DNA from: Paenibacillus faecis
Lineage (GTDB): Bacteria; Bacillota; Bacilli; Paenibacillales; Paenibacillaceae
Direction of reading: 5' to 3'
Length of the DNA stretch: 64,000 nt
Assembly (NCBI RefSeq): GCF_008084145.1
Contig: NZ_VSDO01000002.1
Span: 62,001-126,000, forward strand
A model generated the notes under the pieces. That model did not search any database. It worked only from the letters and a program-made list of their open reading frames with translations, and had not been told where the DNA came from. Shown piece by piece: positions 26,143-33,648 of this stretch (position 1 is the first letter of the stretch; the number at the start of each line of letters is the position of its first letter). The position numbers were made by a program, and so were the translations under genes.

Positions 26143-28213
26143 TATCCAGGGCGTCGAACTGGCTCCGGCGAGGCGGATGCGCGCGGACGGCGGGGACATA
26201 CTTGCCGTTCTGAACAAGCTGCTTCGCCTTGACGTTGTCGGCCAGGGAAAGCATCAGCACCTGCATGAGCGTTGTGCGGGTTTCATCATTGAGAACCGGG
26301 CACATCAGCTCCAGCCTGCGCGTCAGATTGCGGGTCATCCAATCCGCACTCGACAACCAGACCTCCGGTTTGCCGCCGTTTTCGAAATAATAGATCCGCG
26401 AATGCTCGAGAAACCGGTCCACAATGCTGACGACCCGAATCCGTTCGCTTAAGCCCTCGATTCCCGGACGGAGGCAGCAGACGCCGCGGACGATCAAATC
26501 GATATTGACGCCCGACCGGGAGGCTTCATACAATTCGTCGATCATCTCCTGATTGGACAAGGAATTCATCTTCGCGATAATCCGCGCCGGCCTTCCCGCG
26601 GCCGCATGCTCCGCCTCGCGGCGGATCAGCGAGAACAGGCGGTCCTTCATTCCCGTGGGCGCCAGCGTAAACGCCTTCCAGTGGTCGGCCTCCGAATAGC
26701 CGGTAATCAGATTAAACAGCTGCGAGGCATCCTCGCCGATTGCGGGATCCGCCGTAAACAATCCGATATCCGTATACAGTTTCGCGGTGATATCGTTGTA
26801 GTTGCCGGTTCCTACATGTACATACCTTGTCAGGTCCCGCCCTTCCTGGCGGACGACAAGCAGGATTTTGGCGTGGGTTTTCAGGCCCACCAGGCCGTAT
26901 ACGACGTGGCAGCCCGCTTTTTCCAGCGTCCGGGCCCAGGCGATATTCCGCTCCTCGTCAAACCGCGCCTTCAACTCTACGACGACGGTGACTTGCTTCC
27001 CTGCCTCGGCCGCGCGGGCCAGCGCCTGAATGAGCGGGGAATTGCCGCTGACGCGGTACAGCGTCATTTTGATCGCCATGACCGCCGGGTCTTCCGAAGC
27101 CTGGGTGATAAAGTCGGTGACGGCCTCAAAGCTTTCATAGGGATGGTACACCAGGACATCCCGTTGTTTTAATACCTCGAAATAATCCTCGCTCATCTCG
27201 AACTCTCGGGGATAGACCGGCTCGATCTGCGGATACCGGAGCTTCGGATACCCTTTGACCGCGGACGGGAGCTTGCCGAGAAAGCCGAGGTCCAGCGGTC
27301 CGTCGATTTGAAAAATCGCGTCGGTGATTTCAAATTCCTCCCGCAGCACTTCCAGCGCGTAAGGATGAATCCCCTTCTGGATTTCAAGCCGGACGGGCGC
27401 CCCCCAGCGGCGTTTGCGGAGCTCTTTTTCGATTTCCTCGAGCAGATCCTCGGCCCCTTCCTCATCCAAAGCCAAATCGGCGTTCCGGGTCACCCGGAAC
27501 TGATGGACGGCCAGCGGGGTATACCCGCTGAACAGCGTGTGAATATGGTGCTGAATGACCTCTTCGATCAGGATAAAAGATTGCTTTTTGCTGTTGGAAT
27601 GATGCGGCAGAGGGATAATCCGCGACAGGTTGGACGGGATTTGCACGATTGCAAAATAAGGCTCCCGTTCTTCTTCCTCCAGGCCCTGCGCCGGCAGGGG
27701 GTCCCTCGCCAAAACGACCGCCAAATACACGAATCCGGTATGAACCAGCGGGAACGGGCGGCTCTGATCCACGGCCATCGGCGTCAGCACCGGAAATATA
27801 ATGTCGTGATAGTAGGTCTCCATCGACTTCCGTTGGGTGGAGTTCAATTCCTCGTATTTGAGGAATTGAATGTGTTCCTTGGCGAGCTGGCGGGTTAAAT
27901 CCCGGAAGGTTCGGTACTGCTCGCCAACCATAGCCGAAACCCGGGTAATCAAGCGTTTATACAACCCGGCCGGCGTATAGCCCGTGAAGTCGGTTTTGGT
28001 GTAACCCGCCCGGATTTGATCCTGAATGCCCGCCACGCGAACGCTCATAAACTCGTCGAGATTGCTGGACACGATCGAGAGAAATTTGGCTCTTTCCAAC
28101 AAAGGCGTGTCCGGATCCTTCGCTTCCAGCAGAACCCGACGGTTGAATTCAACCCAGCTCAAGTCCCGGTTCAAATAGCGGGACCCTTTATTTTTATTTT
28201 CAGCAAGCGCCAT
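26102..28213 (-). CDS. ppk: Polyphosphate kinase 1
   Basis: A 703-residue PPK1 that makes polyphosphate from ATP. It starts with the N-terminal domain SRYLNRDLSWVEFNRRVL, and the phosphorylated histidine lies in VGLKTHAKILLVVR within the first phospholipase-D-like domain; YVHVGTGNYND and LSSADWMTRNLTRRLELM belong to the catalytic core. The frame is open to 28264, but the ATG at 28213 (MALAENKNKG) has GGAGGT nine nt upstream and is preferred. The gene is convergent with ppx, and the two stop codons lie inside each other's reading frames. Confidence 0.93.
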   Translation of the reverse strand: MALAENKNKGSRYLNRDLSWVEFNRRVLLEAKDPDTPLLERAKFLSIVSSNLDEFMSVRVAGIQDQIRAGYTKTDFTGYTPAGLYKRLITRVSAMVGEQYRTFRDLTRQLAKEHIQFLKYEELNSTQRKSMETYYHDIIFPVLTPMAVDQSRPFPLVHTGFVYLAVVLARDPLPAQGLEEEEREPYFAIVQIPSNLSRIIPLPHHSNSKKQSFILIEEVIQHHIHTLFSGYTPLAVHQFRVTRNADLALDEEGAEDLLEEIEKELRKRRWGAPVRLEIQKGIHPYALEVLREEFEITDAIFQIDGPLDLGFLGKLPSAVKGYPKLRYPQIEPVYPREFEMSEDYFEVLKQRDVLVYHPYESFEAVTDFITQASEDPAVMAIKMTLYRVSGNSPLIQALARAAEAGKQVTVVVELKARFDEERNIAWARTLEKAGCHVVYGLVGLKTHAKILLVVRQEGRDLTRYVHVGTGNYNDITAKLYTDIGLFTADPAIGEDASQLFNLITGYSEADHWKAFTLAPTGMKDRLFSLIRREAEHAAAGRPARIIAKMNSLSNQEMIDELYEASRSGVNIDLIVRGVCCLRPGIEGLSERIRVVSIVDRFLEHSRIYYFENGGKPEVWLSSADWMTRNLTRRLELMCPVLNDETRTTLMQVLMLSLADNVKAKQLVQNGKYVPAVRAHPPRRSQFDALDISKWKKESTPTPT

Positions 28214-28359
28214 TCCTGCATGACCTCCATTTGCCTGAAAACTCTCTTTTCTTAATAGAAACAATTAATGTTAGTTGAACTATTGATTTGCATAATAGAC
28301 AGCGGCGTAAAGGTGGGTTACTTTCACACGCTTGACCTGCAGCTAAATGTTTGATTCGA

Positions 28360-28550
28360 ATTAAAGGGAATTCTTCCCGTTAATTTGGTGTGTACACAGC
28401 TGCAGAGGGAAATTAGCTGGAAAACCTCCCGTTAATTCGCCTGAAATTGCGTATATCGGCAATAGGGCCGCGAAATAGATGGAGTTTTTCCAGTTAAATC
28501 CGGTCGAGGGGCCAAGAACGATACATTAACGGGAAATTTTCCCGTTAATA
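28360..28550. repeat. Cluster of TTAACGGG-type palindromic arms
   Basis: Arms GGGAATTCTTCCCGTTAA, GGGAAATTAGCTGG with CCTCCCGTTAATTC, and the perfect palindrome ATTAACGGGAAA-T-TTTCCCGTTAAT at 28525-28549. The layout recalls the CTAACGGA element elsewhere in the window but the arms differ. Confidence 0.6.
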
Positions 28551-28690
28551 TGCAGACTCCGACGGCGGGACTTTATATCTATAGTTTTATTTTACTATGC
28601 CGGCAGGAAACGAAATGCCTCATTATGTAAACGCAGTGTAAAAATTATAACTCTATGTAAAAATTCCTCCCGATTTTTGCGCTTTTTCTT

Positions 28691-28716
28691 GTTAAATTCA
28701 GCAAGAAAGAGGGTAA
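28691..28716 (+). promoter_or_regulatory. Candidate sigma-B-type promoter of ctc
   Basis: GTTAAA (28691-28696), 14 bp, GGGTAA (28711-28716), close to the sigma-B consensus GTTTAA-N12-14-GGGTAT. ctc is a classical sigma-B-dependent gene in B. subtilis, which supports the reading. Confidence 0.5.
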
Positions 28717-28781
28717 TAGATATTTATAGCATTTATTGGCGTACGCGCCACTGTAACTTTTCTAGAGAGGATGATGCATGT

Positions 28782-29402
28782 ATGGCAACGAATCATCAGA
28801 CACATCGTTTGGATGCTGCGCGAAGAGAGACGTTTACCCGGGCATCCCTACGTCAGTTAAGGGACAGCGGCCGAATTCCCGCGGTCATCTATGGAGCGAA
28901 CACGGAGCCGCTGCCGCTTCACGTGGATTTCAAGGAGCTGGCCAAAATCTCCAGGACCGGACGGGCGGAGGTGTTCGAGTTAAAGCTGGACAGCGGGGAA
29001 ACCTACCCGGTTCTGATCAAGGAAATCCAGCAGCGCGCGGGTAAAGTGGTACATGTCGATTTTCAACAAGTCTCCAAAAACAAACCGATCCGCGTCAAAG
29101 TCCCGTTGAATCTAACCGGAACGGCTCAAGGGACGAAGGTAGGCGGCGTCCTGCAGATGCAGTCGACGGAGCTGGAAGTGGAAGGGCTGCCGGATGATCT
29201 GCCGGCCGAAATCGACGTGGATATCTCGCATTTGGGCACCGGCGACAAGCTGACGGCCGCGGACGTGACCTTGCCGGCGGGAGTTACGCTGGTCGGAGCG
29301 GAAGAAGAATTGCTGGCTTCGATTGTGCTGCCGCGGGTGGCGGAAGCGGATCTGACGTCGCCGGATGCGGCCGAAGAGACGGAGCCGGCGGACGAGAAAT
29401 AA
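28782..29402 (+). CDS. rplY: 50S ribosomal protein L25 / general stress protein Ctc
   Basis: A 206-residue two-domain L25 (CTC form). Residues 1-95 form the 5S rRNA-binding domain (LRQLRDSGRIPAVIYGANTE, VLIKEIQQR, VVHVDFQQV); residues 96-185 form the TL5-type beta domain (VKVPLNLTGTAQGTKVGGVL); the tail is acidic. It binds 5S rRNA in the large subunit and is stress-induced in B. subtilis. The frame is open from 28677, but MATNHQTHRL at 28782 behind GAGAGGATG is the family start. A sigma-B-like promoter lies upstream and a terminator downstream. Confidence 0.92.
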   Translation: MATNHQTHRLDAARRETFTRASLRQLRDSGRIPAVIYGANTEPLPLHVDFKELAKISRTGRAEVFELKLDSGETYPVLIKEIQQRAGKVVHVDFQQVSKNKPIRVKVPLNLTGTAQGTKVGGVLQMQSTELEVEGLPDDLPAEIDVDISHLGTGDKLTAADVTLPAGVTLVGAEEELLASIVLPRVAEADLTSPDAAEETEPADEK

Positions 29403-29427
29403 ACGGGTATCGGACCTGGTTGTCAGG

Positions 29428-29460
29428 GCGGCGCGGTCTTCATGGCTGCGCCGTTTTTTT
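29428..29460 (+). terminator. Terminator of ctc
   Basis: GGCGC stem and flanking pairs (29429-29436 with 29446-29453) followed by seven T. Confidence 0.78.
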
Positions 29461-29540
29461 GCGTCTTCCTTCATCCGCCGAAACATGGACAGGCGAAATC
29501 ACCGTTGGTTTTGAACCCCACACCCCTAACTCTCTCAAAC

Positions 29541-29569
29541 TTGACGAATCTGTCATTTGTAACTAGAAT
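29541..29569 (+). promoter_or_regulatory. Sigma-A promoter of bdbDC
   Basis: TTGACG (29541-29546), 17-bp spacer, TAGAAT (29564-29569), 53 bp before the bdbD start. Confidence 0.7.
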
Positions 29570-29622
29570 GGTTGCATGATCTAGGAGTTATACTATTTTA
29601 TTAGAAGAAAGAAGGGGTTTGG

Positions 29623-30339
29623 GTGCCACCGAAAAAGACAGGAAATGCCATGACGCAGCGAAAAGCGGAAGCGGAGAGGCAGGCGCAGCAGCAGCGGCGG
29701 AGACGGGTGATTTGGTTCTCCACCGTGGGGGTTCTGCTCGTATTGATTATCGTTGTGCTGTCCTTGGATCCGAAGCCGAAGGCGAAGGTTGCTTCGTTCG
29801 ACTACGAGAATCTGCCGATGCTCGGCCAAAGCGACGCGCCGGTGAAAGTGGTGGAATTCGGGGATTTCAAATGCCCGACCTGCAAAATGGCCAACGAAAC
29901 GATCAAGACGCAGCTGGTCAGCGACTATATAGATCAAGGAAAGGCCGCTTTTTACTTTATGAACCTTCCTTTTATTGGTAAAGACTCGATGACGGCGGCC
30001 CTCGCGGTACAATCCGTCTACCACCAGAACAAGGACGCCTACTGGCCTTATTTCGACGCCATCTTCAGCAAGCAAGGCGACGAACGCACGGAGTGGGCCA
30101 CGGTCGATTTCCTGGTCGGATTGGCGGAGGAACTTAAGCTTGAAGTGGACTACGAGCAGCTCCGCAAAGATATCGAGAACAAAACCTATCAAAAAGAAGT
30201 GGACAAACAGTACGCCAAGGGGGATGCCTTGGGGGTCGACAGCACGCCTACCTTCTTTATTAACGGACAGGAGTTTGCCGGAAATGTCGGCAGCTATGAC
30301 GAGTTTAAGAAAGCCATCGAGGAAGCGATCGGCGAGTAA
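29623..30339 (+). CDS. bdbD: DsbA-like thiol-disulfide oxidoreductase
   Basis: A 238-residue membrane-anchored oxidase. A charged N-terminus (about 1-28) is followed by one transmembrane helix (VIWFSTVGVLLVLIIVVLSL), then an external thioredoxin/DsbA domain with the active-site pair CPTC (Cys84 and Cys87) and the cis-proline loop STPTFFINGQEF. It introduces disulfides into exported proteins. The GTG at 29623 follows AAGAAGGGG. It overlaps or abuts bdbC, which codes for its likely re-oxidising partner; together they match the BdbD-BdbC pair of B. subtilis. Confidence 0.9.
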   Translation: MPPKKTGNAMTQRKAEAERQAQQQRRRRVIWFSTVGVLLVLIIVVLSLDPKPKAKVASFDYENLPMLGQSDAPVKVVEFGDFKCPTCKMANETIKTQLVSDYIDQGKAAFYFMNLPFIGKDSMTAALAVQSVYHQNKDAYWPYFDAIFSKQGDERTEWATVDFLVGLAEELKLEVDYEQLRKDIENKTYQKEVDKQYAKGDALGVDSTPTFFINGQEFAGNVGSYDEFKKAIEEAIGE

Positions 30340-30356
30340 TGGGGAGGAATCGGCGG

Positions 30357-30791
30357 ATGCGTTCTTTTTTCAGGAATTACGGCATTTATCTCGCTTGGCT
30401 GGTCTCGCTGGTGGCTACCGCGGGCAGTTTGTATCTAAGCGAAGTGCTGCACTATGAACCGTGCCGGTTATGCTGGTTTCAGCGGATCTTTATGTACCCG
30501 CAGGTGATCATTCTGGGGATTGCCGCCTACCGGAACGACCGTTCGGCCGTCATTTATGCCATTCCTCTCAGCGTTATCGGCGGTTCCATTTCGCTATATC
30601 ACTACGCGGAGCAAAAGATCCCGGCGCTGTCCAGGCTGCTTCCGTGCAAAGTAGGGATTCCCTGCAATTTCGACTATTTGAACTGGTGGGGATTCGTGAC
30701 GATTCCGTTTATGGCGTTAATCGCCTTTATTTTGATCATCGTATGTCTCTCCGCCGCCCGCAAGGGTACCGCGGATCAGCCGGAAGCTTAA
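30357..30791 (+). CDS. bdbC: Disulfide bond formation protein, DsbB family
   Basis: A 144-residue membrane protein with four helices. It has the quinone-linked CRLC pair (Cys36 and Cys39) in the first outer loop and a second pair, Cys97 and Cys103, in LPCKVGIPC, as in DsbB/BdbC. It would re-oxidise BdbD and pass electrons to quinone. An earlier ATG at 30339 overlaps the bdbD stop, but the ATG at 30357 has GGGGAGG nine nt upstream and gives the family length. It is followed by a strong palindrome shared with the convergent gene. Confidence 0.92.
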   Translation: MRSFFRNYGIYLAWLVSLVATAGSLYLSEVLHYEPCRLCWFQRIFMYPQVIILGIAAYRNDRSAVIYAIPLSVIGGSISLYHYAEQKIPALSRLLPCKVGIPCNFDYLNWWGFVTIPFMALIAFILIIVCLSAARKGTADQPEA

Positions 30792-30796
30792 CAACA

Positions 30797-30840
30797 AGCG
30801 GCGCCCTTTGTCCGTCATGGACCGGAAGGGCGCCGCTTTG
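30797..30840. terminator. Palindromic terminator between convergent genes
   Basis: AAGCGGCGCCCTT and TCCG pair with CGGA and AAGGGCGCCGCTT. T-tracts on both sides are short (TTTGTCGTT and TTGTTGTT), so it is probably a bidirectional, moderate terminator for bdbDC and the hscC operon. Confidence 0.6.
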
Positions 30841-30856
30841 TCGTTGGCGGGCGAAA

Positions 30857-31504
30857 TTAGGCATTTAATTCGTTCCAATGAAGTGAACGCGGCGAGTTCT
30901 GTTCATCCGCCTGCTGCCGCAGAAACGCATAGTGCCTGCCGCCCAACTCGCTGATGCGTTCAGGCTGGGCGAGGACAAAGTAAATCCCGGCGATGCAGGC
31001 CTGAAAATATTCGTGCCAGCTGCGGTATTTGGCGTACGCGATTTTGAAGAGCTTGTCGCGGAATACGTCGGCTTCGCCCCGGATTTGGAAACCGACTTTG
31101 GATGCCGAAACAAACAGGGTCAGATACAGTGCATAGTCAAAGGCGGCGATGCCCGAAAAGGTGAGGGTCTCCATATACGGACCGGCGTGAATCATCCGGT
31201 TCTTGAGCGGATCGGTTTCCGGCAGGCTGCGAATATAGGCACGGCGCGTGCTCTCCGGCAGACCGGAAAGGGTGTGCGCCGCCCGATTGAAGTCCTCCCG
31301 GTATCCCGTATACAGGAGCCACTTCAGCTTTTCCGTACAACGGTAGGATTCATCGGCGCCCCAAAAATCGAGCCAATCATGATGAAAATAACGGGAGGAT
31401 CTCGCAAAATGGCGGAAGTTTCCGATCCCCGCATCATGAAACGGATCGGATATAAACAGGGGAGCGGTCATTTTCTCGATGAGGGCACGTTTTTTTAAAA
31501 CCAT
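30857..31504 (-). CDS. DUF1266-like protein of the hscC cluster
   Basis: A soluble protein of about 215 residues. It carries features of the DUF1266 family: the internal Asp-Arg-like helix region AAFDYALYLTLFVSASKVGF, the segment AYAKYRSWHEYFQACIAGIYF and a C-terminal LGGRHYAFLRQQ. No function is known for the family. The frame is open to 31597, but the ATG at 31504 overlaps the stop of the J-domain gene (ATGGTTTTAA), arguing for translational coupling. In E. coli DUF1266 genes (ybeU, ybeR) sit beside djlB, djlC and hscC, and the same company is kept here. Confidence 0.65.
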   Translation of the reverse strand: MVLKKRALIEKMTAPLFISDPFHDAGIGNFRHFARSSRYFHHDWLDFWGADESYRCTEKLKWLLYTGYREDFNRAAHTLSGLPESTRRAYIRSLPETDPLKNRMIHAGPYMETLTFSGIAAFDYALYLTLFVSASKVGFQIRGEADVFRDKLFKIAYAKYRSWHEYFQACIAGIYFVLAQPERISELGGRHYAFLRQQADEQNSPRSLHWNELNA

Positions 31505-33648
31505 ATTCTTCGCCTCACACTTCTTCCGTATTCGAGGTATCCGAGGATCAGGCTGCGTAGTCCGATAATTACGCAAATCGCGATCGCCATCATGCAATGC
31601 CAGATGCTGTCCGCCCCCCTCGGATTCCGGATTTCAATAACCCGGGGGATCCAATCCGGCCCAAGCTCCTGGTCTTCCGCCGTGAACCAGCTCAGCACCC
31701 CGGAAATAGCCGCCCCGGCGCTTCCCCAACTCAGAGGCTCCGCGTATTCCCGCGAACCGGAGGCTTCTCTGATCAGGACTTCCGCCAGGGAGTCTCGCAA
31801 TTTCCCCGGACCGAGCGTATCGATATACCCCGCCACCTTAACTGTCCTTTCTTCATTCTCGCTCAAAAGAGGCTTCGAGACCACGGCGAGTTGTTTTCCT
31901 TCGAAATTCGCCTGGTATACCCGAGCATCCGCCGATCCGTATTTCTCGGGATTAAGAAAAGCGTAATTCGCGTCCTGGTAGGCGACGACTTCCTCATCCC
32001 TCAAGGTTAGGAATGTATATTTTCCCAACTCAAGATCCCGCAGATCGGTCAGTTCCAGAGAGACCAAGGTGCCGGACTCCATGTCCTCCAATTGATGAAG
32101 GCTGGATACAGGAACGGGTGCCCCGGTGACGCTATCGGATTTGGAATATATAAAAAGCCCAACAATAAGCAGCAAGCAGACGAGGACCACCAAAGCATGG
32201 TTTCTGATTTTCCGGTTTTGAGTCCAGGCTGTTTTCCGCGGCTCGGGCCGTTTTTTGGCGGCGGGGGGTTGACTGGCGAACGCGGCGGCTTGTCCGTACA
32301 GCGCTTCATAGGTATGCAGCGCTTCTCCCTCTCGGCCCAGATGCATCAGCGATTGAGCCAGCAGCAGCTTGCTTCCCGTATGTCCCGGCCAACGGGCAAG
32401 AATGAACCTGCATATATCCTCGGCTTCGGCGAACCGACCGCTAAAGAATAAGGTGCGGGCTTTTTGAACATAGCCGTCGGATTCCTCCGGCGCCAATTCG
32501 ATCCGGCGCTCAAACCGGGCCAGGGCGTGACGATCCTCGCCTACCCGAAGTTCGTATTCCCCAAGCAGAAGGAGCAGATCGGGATCGTCCGGGAAAAGGG
32601 CGTACGCTTGCTGGAGCGCTCTTCCCGCGGTTTCCAACCGATTCTCGGCCAAGGCTTGTTGTCCCTTATCGCGGTAATCCAGATACAGATCCATGTTGAG
32701 AATTTCGGCCGACAACAGCGGCTCGTATCGGAGTCCGGGGGTTCGCAGCTGCCTGATATAATAGGCCGTAAAAGAAGGGTCCTGAGAAGGCTCGAATCCG
32801 TTCGTCGCATCCCCCTCGTTCAGCATCTCTTCGAGGCCGAACGAGGCCTCCAGGAGCTCCCAAATTTCCGTCGGAAGGAACCGCCGCTCAGCCAAGAACG
32901 CCGGCAGTTGAACGGCGATTTCCCGCTTAAACCTCATATTCCACATCACATCGGAATTCAACAGTTCAAGCCATTCCCCTCTGGAAATGCGCGCAGGAAA
33001 ATAATCGTAAATTTCCGCCGCCCGCTGCATAAATTCGGCCACGGTATGGCAGTTCCGAATATAGGGAAGCCGGTCTTCGTTCTCGATTTCCGGAAACGCC
33101 CGGTCTCTTAAGCCGCCGCCTTGTTCCTGCTCGTTCACCGTATCCAGAGGAAGCGGAGGGAGCGGAAGCCTGGGCGGAGGAACCAGGACGGACCCTCCCG
33201 GTTCTTCCGGATCTTGGTCGCTGTCCGGGGGAAAGAAGGTCCGGCGGTTCCAGCCTGTCGTTTCCCGCTCGGACGGATCATCCGCAGGGATCAGCGGCGG
33301 TATGCGGACGGGTGGGACCAGCGGGCTTTTTCCGGGTTCTTCTTCGGTATGTACATCGGGTTCGTAAACCACGCGGAGGAGTTTCGGACCCCCCTTCTCA
33401 GGGGGGGCCTCCGCAGGGATTCCGGCAAACCCTCCGTTTGCCGGCTCGCCGCTAAACTCGGATTCGCTTTTGGCGGCGGATTCCTTTCTTTTGGCATAGG
33501 CTAATGCCGCATCGAAGGCTTCCCGCAGCGCTTGATAGCCAGCGGGGTCATCTTCCGGGTGGTGAAGTTTCAACTGAGCGGCGTATGCGCGTTTGATGGC
33601 TTTTACGTCCGTGGTCGGGCTAATTTTCAGCCACTTCCAAAAGCTCAT
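31495..33648 (-). CDS. J-domain (HPED type) and TPR membrane protein
   Basis: A 717-residue co-chaperone-like protein. Residues 1-50 form a J domain (WLKISPTTDVKAIKRAYAAQ) in which the usual HPD tripeptide is replaced by HHPEDDP, followed by YQALREAFDAAL; this is the variant seen in E. coli DjlB/DjlC. A proline-rich stretch follows (about 60-175), then TPR-like helices (about 345-450, for example EYELRVGEDRHALARFERRI). One membrane helix lies near 500 (VVLVCLLLIVGLFIYS) and another near the C-terminus. The ATG at 33648 shares one base with the hscC stop (TAATG). It is likely the dedicated partner of the upstream HscC. Confidence 0.85.
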   Translation of the reverse strand: MSFWKWLKISPTTDVKAIKRAYAAQLKLHHPEDDPAGYQALREAFDAALAYAKRKESAAKSESEFSGEPANGGFAGIPAEAPPEKGGPKLLRVVYEPDVHTEEEPGKSPLVPPVRIPPLIPADDPSERETTGWNRRTFFPPDSDQDPEEPGGSVLVPPPRLPLPPLPLDTVNEQEQGGGLRDRAFPEIENEDRLPYIRNCHTVAEFMQRAAEIYDYFPARISRGEWLELLNSDVMWNMRFKREIAVQLPAFLAERRFLPTEIWELLEASFGLEEMLNEGDATNGFEPSQDPSFTAYYIRQLRTPGLRYEPLLSAEILNMDLYLDYRDKGQQALAENRLETAGRALQQAYALFPDDPDLLLLLGEYELRVGEDRHALARFERRIELAPEESDGYVQKARTLFFSGRFAEAEDICRFILARWPGHTGSKLLLAQSLMHLGREGEALHTYEALYGQAAAFASQPPAAKKRPEPRKTAWTQNRKIRNHALVVLVCLLLIVGLFIYSKSDSVTGAPVPVSSLHQLEDMESGTLVSLELTDLRDLELGKYTFLTLRDEEVVAYQDANYAFLNPEKYGSADARVYQANFEGKQLAVVSKPLLSENEERTVKVAGYIDTLGPGKLRDSLAEVLIREASGSREYAEPLSWGSAGAAISGVLSWFTAEDQELGPDWIPRVIEIRNPRGADSIWHCMMAIAICVIIGLRSLILGYLEYGRSVRRRIWF

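Larger units (their letters stand above)
28214..28781. other. Intergenic region ppk-ctc (568 bp)
   Basis: Contains a repeat-like stretch of CCCGTTAA/TTAACGGG arms at about 28360-28550 with a perfect 25-bp palindrome, and the sigma-B-like ctc promoter at 28691-28716. No gene is seen. It also serves as the divergent promoter space for ppk. Confidence 0.6.
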
